Positions 5,972 through 8,196 of a DNA stretch of 8,196 nucleotides are shown here, one piece after another (the stretch's first letter is position 1; every line of letters begins with the position of its first letter). The translations under genes were made by a program, and so were the position numbers. The stretch lies in assembly GCA_027492415.1 (NCBI GenBank), contig JAPUEV010000272.1, positions 1 to 8,196 of the forward strand. Reading direction: 5' to 3'. This stretch comes from Ignavibacteria bacterium. GTDB lineage: Bacteria > Bacteroidota > Ignavibacteria > Tepidaquicellales > OLB5. Below the pieces are notes generated by a model that was given only the letters and a program-made list of their open reading frames with translations, searched no databases and had not been told where the DNA came from.

Positions 5972-6682
5972 TTAATTTTCTTTTTTAAATGAAACATGAA
6001 ATGTTGTGCCTTTATCAAGCTCTGAATCCAGCCAAATCCTGCCGTTATGCATGTTAACTATCTTTTCGCAGATCGCAAGTCCCATTCCTGACCCGGGGTA
6101 TTCCTCGTGGTTGTGAAGCTTCTGGAATATTCCGAAAATCTTTCCATGGTACTCTTTGTCAATTCCCGGCCCGTTATCCTGTACTGTTATTATCCAGTAA
6201 TCATCATCTTCAGTGTATCCAAATATGAGCTCAGGCTCGCTTTTTTTGTTGAACTTCAGCGAATTATCAGCCAGGTGGTACAAAAGCTTTGTTACAAGTT
6301 CCTTATCAGCGTTTAACTCTATCTGCCTTCCGGCAGCAAACTTTATTCTTTCAGCTGATGCAGGATACTTCTTTCCGAGAAGGTTCTTAACTCTTTCAAG
6401 TATTTCCGGAGTATCTACTTTTTCCCGTTTAAAAACCGGTCTGCCAATCCGAGAGTATGTTAAAAGATCATCCATCATTTGCTTCAGCCTGTTAGAACCG
6501 TCAACTGCGTATTTTATATAGTCTCTTGCGTTATCATCAAGCTTGTCGCCGTATCTCTTGTTCAGAAGCTGCACGTAGCTTGTTATCATCCTCAGCGGCT
6601 CCTGGAGATCGTGTGAAATAATGTAAGTTAATTCATCAAGATCCTGCTGCTTATTGCTGTGCTTAATATCATTGTTTGTCAA
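5972..6682 (-). CDS. Sensorless soluble histidine kinase (HisKA-HATPase_c)
   Basis: A 236-residue kinase consisting of little more than the catalytic core. The HisKA helix carries phospho-histidine H24 in IISHDLQEPLRMITSYVQLL (21-40), the form typical of Cph1/phytochrome-like and PAS-linked kinases. The ATPase has the N-box asparagine N140 in LADNSLKF, DNGPGI (169-174), the IFGIFQKLH segment (182-190) and GSGMGLAIC (197-205). Only about 15 residues precede the HisKA domain, with no PAS, GAF, HAMP or membrane segment, so any signal must come from a partner protein or the cell interior. The start is TTG; an in-frame stop lies about 16 codons upstream and no ATG or GTG occurs between, so a lost sensor domain in the same frame is excluded within that distance. 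An AGAGGA stretch abuts the TTG too closely to be a normal ribosome site, so the start is somewhat uncertain. First gene of the operon. Confidence 0.9.
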   Translation of the reverse strand: MTNNDIKHSNKQQDLDELTYIISHDLQEPLRMITSYVQLLNKRYGDKLDDNARDYIKYAVDGSNRLKQMMDDLLTYSRIGRPVFKREKVDTPEILERVKNLLGKKYPASAERIKFAAGRQIELNADKELVTKLLYHLADNSLKFNKKSEPELIFGYTEDDDYWIITVQDNGPGIDKEYHGKIFGIFQKLHNHEEYPGSGMGLAICEKIVNMHNGRIWLDSELDKGTTFHVSFKKEN

Positions 6683-6743
6683 GTCCTCTATATCTATCCC
6701 CGTGTTACGTTTTAACTGCTGTATTAATTAATTTTCAGATTTT

Positions 6744-6783
6744 AAAAACATTCTGCTGCTATATTCCAAACAGCAGAATGTTT
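6744..6783 (-). terminator. Rho-independent terminator after the secreted beta-rich protein gene (possibly bidirectional)
   Basis: A perfect 13-bp inverted repeat (AAACATTCTGCTG at 6746-6758 with its complement at 6771-6783) has a 12-base loop. On the minus strand it ends in five Ts (6748-6744). The plus-strand side is also T-rich (TTTATTTTAT). It begins 40 bp past the stop of the upstream gene and separates it from the two-component operon, whose promoter should lie in the remaining roughly 60 bp before the sensorless kinase start. No convincing promoter boxes were recognised there. Confidence 0.8.
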
Positions 6784-6823
6784 ATTTTATGTTATATCTA
6801 TTTCAATTAAATACAGAGCTAAT

Positions 6824-8137
6824 TTATTTCTTTTCTCTTTCGTCGAAGAAGTCACCCAGCTTGAAGCGGAAGTTAACGAATGCTGAGAGCAATCCGAATT
6901 TTCCTGTATCAAGCTTAGAAAGCCTGATGGATGGTCCTACTGCGAATGAGTTTAATGCAAATCCTTCAGCGATATTTGAAACCATGATCTCAACAAGAAG
7001 CTGGAAGTTTCTGATCTTTTTTAATGTTGCGTTTACTCTGAAATCGAATACTGAACCTACAAGCCTTGACTCACGGGTATATAAACCGATGTTCATTTCA
7101 TTCATATAGTAAGCTGCGTATACCTGGGTTCTTGTTGACCCGAACATTCTGAACGGGTAACGGAATTCTGCGATCAGGTTTGAACCGGTTACTATGTTGT
7201 TCGGCATAACTGTACCGTCCTTCTGGTTAATGAAGGTATAAAGCGGCGGTCCACCCCCCGGATCAACACCGGTTTCTTTAATTTCACTGTATACACCTAC
7301 TTCAAGGAAGTTACCTAAAGGAATTGTATAGGTAAGCTTAATACCTCTTGGCGGCATAAATATTGCGTTATACTGTTTCCATGGCTTATTCTCTGTGCTA
7401 TCTGAGCCAAGATCGTGTGTGTTAAGCTCTCTTATTCTTGTTACATAAGAAATGTTAACACCAAGCATATTGAAACCTGCTCCAACTTCATCACTTTCAA
7501 AAGGACCGGAGTATTTGCTTCCTAATCCGAATGTGAAACCAATGGATCTTTTTACAGGGATTCCAAGGGGCTCCCAACCGAATACTGTGAAGTACGGGTT
7601 GATATAAGCCGTTGTATTCCTGATAACTCTTTCCCTTTTGGGAGGAGCAACAAATTCTTTGATCTTGATCTGACGGATAACATCTAAGAACACAGATGCG
7701 TAATCAAGCTTCTTCTGGTTCAGGTTTTCCTTGTTTGTGTTTGACCAGTTGATCAAACCGTCCTGAACTCTTTTTGAAAGCTGTGACCATGCATATCTCT
7801 GTGCAGACGGGTCAGATTCATCGCCTAATACCACGAACTGGTTCTGGGTATTGGCATCTGTGATGTTTACAACTACGGTATAAGATTCCAGTTTCGGATC
7901 TATACCCATATCATCCTGGGCAATGATAAAGATACTATCATCTTCCGCCCTTGCAAGGATCTTGAAGTACTTCCAGGTCCTTGGATTGTTGGGATCTTCC
8001 TGCTGAGCGAAAGATTCCATGTTGTGTATAAATAGCGTGCTCAGTAACATCGCTAAGAATACCAAGATGCTGAAATTAGCTCTGTTTTTCATTTTTGTGG
8101 TGATTTGATTTATGTTATTTATTTCTTTCCTTTTCAT
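6824..8137 (-). CDS. Secreted, probably outer-membrane beta-barrel protein of unknown family
   Basis: A 437-residue protein, not matched to a named family. It has a signal peptide: counted from the first ATG, a hydrophobic core at about 22-36 and a likely cleavage after SFA (44) before QQED. A second in-frame ATG at 8092 (residue 16, MKNRANFSILVFLAMLL) would give a more ordinary leader and may be the true start; neither ATG has a good Shine-Dalgarno site. The mature N-terminal part (about 50-165) looks like a soluble mixed domain. From about 175 onward, alternating hydrophobic/polar strands with aromatic residues and Gly/Pro-rich turns (e.g. RSIGFTFGLGSKYSGPF, VDPGGGPPLYTF, TQVYAAYYMNEMNIGLY) suggest a barrel. 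The mature protein has no cysteine. It ends in a charged tail DEREKK rather than a terminal aromatic. The gene has its own terminator and precedes the signalling operon, so co-regulation is possible but not shown. Confidence 0.85.
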   Translation of the reverse strand: MKRKEINNINQITTKMKNRANFSILVFLAMLLSTLFIHNMESFAQQEDPNNPRTWKYFKILARAEDDSIFIIAQDDMGIDPKLESYTVVVNITDANTQNQFVVLGDESDPSAQRYAWSQLSKRVQDGLINWSNTNKENLNQKKLDYASVFLDVIRQIKIKEFVAPPKRERVIRNTTAYINPYFTVFGWEPLGIPVKRSIGFTFGLGSKYSGPFESDEVGAGFNMLGVNISYVTRIRELNTHDLGSDSTENKPWKQYNAIFMPPRGIKLTYTIPLGNFLEVGVYSEIKETGVDPGGGPPLYTFINQKDGTVMPNNIVTGSNLIAEFRYPFRMFGSTRTQVYAAYYMNEMNIGLYTRESRLVGSVFDFRVNATLKKIRNFQLLVEIMVSNIAEGFALNSFAVGPSIRLSKLDTGKFGLLSAFVNFRFKLGDFFDEREKK

Positions 8138-8140
8138 GTT

Positions 8141-8196
8141 CTACCATTCACCGAATATGAAGCTGTTCTGTCCGGTAATTTTGTGTCCTGCTATAT
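8141..8196 (-). CDS. Possible C-terminal end of an upstream gene (partial)
   Basis: On the minus strand one frame is open from the window edge for 17 codons and ends in TAG at 8143-8141, three bases before the first ATG of the beta-rich protein gene. The readable end is ITGQNSFIFGEW, which could be the last strand of another outer-membrane-type protein. The other two frames are interrupted by stops. The stretch is too short to be sure. If real, it would support an operon with the downstream gene and favour that gene's longer start. Confidence 0.3.
   Translation of the reverse strand, partial: IAGHKITGQNSFIFGEW

Noticed and set aside
6683..6743. Promoter for the two-component operon
   Set aside because: A promoter is expected here, but the AT-rich sequence offers several weak -10-like strings and no well-spaced partner box, so no specific site is called.
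6746..6783. Inverted repeat considered as an insertion-sequence end or attachment site
   Set aside because: It has terminator geometry with a T-run after the stem, lies just past a gene end, and shows no transposase, target duplication or second copy in the window.

Overview
The window is AT-rich and gene-dense. It looks like chromosomal DNA from a Gram-negative bacterium of the Bacteroidota/Chlorobi/Ignavibacteria type. This assignment is inference. It rests on the AT-rich leaders mostly lacking Shine-Dalgarno sites, the signal-peptide-bearing barrel-like protein ending its leader in SFA-QQ, and the style of the two-component proteins. No rRNA, tRNA, CRISPR array, insertion sequence, phage gene or integration site was seen.

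Layout from left to right. (1) Bases 2-1096 (+) hold the C-terminal part of a polytopic membrane protein that runs in from the left edge. It resembles the large membrane glycosyltransferase-like proteins that carry a GGYL-W...FID-R motif in an extracytoplasmic tail. (2) Converging on it, 19 bp away, is a minus-strand pair: dut (dUTPase, 2775-2335) followed after 10 bp by an AI-2E family transporter (2324-1116). (3) Bases 3226-2846 (-) encode a small two-helix DUF4190-type membrane protein with two polyproline runs. It has its own strong Shine-Dalgarno site and is followed by a hairpin terminator that sits only 18 bp before dut. (4) Bases 6682-3341 (-) carry a five-gene two-component operon: a sensorless HisKA histidine kinase, a receiver-HisKA_3 kinase hybrid, a NarL/LuxR-type response regulator, and two stand-alone receiver proteins that are paralogues of each other. 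A hairpin plus U6 terminator (3281-3314) closes it. (5) Bases 8137-6824 (-) encode a secreted, probably outer-membrane, beta-rich protein of unrecognised family with its own terminator. A possible C-terminal scrap of another minus-strand gene lies at the right edge.

The most interesting part is the signalling operon. None of its five products has a transmembrane segment or a recognisable input domain, so the whole circuit appears cytoplasmic. A plausible wiring, inferred from family pairing and gene order, is as follows. The Cph1-like HisKA kinase phosphorylates the Rcp1-like receiver at the N-terminus of the hybrid kinase. That receiver tunes the HisKA_3 kinase core, which phosphorylates the NarL-type regulator. 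The two extra receivers would act as competing phosphate acceptors or protein-binding outputs. No clearly new defence or mobile system was found.
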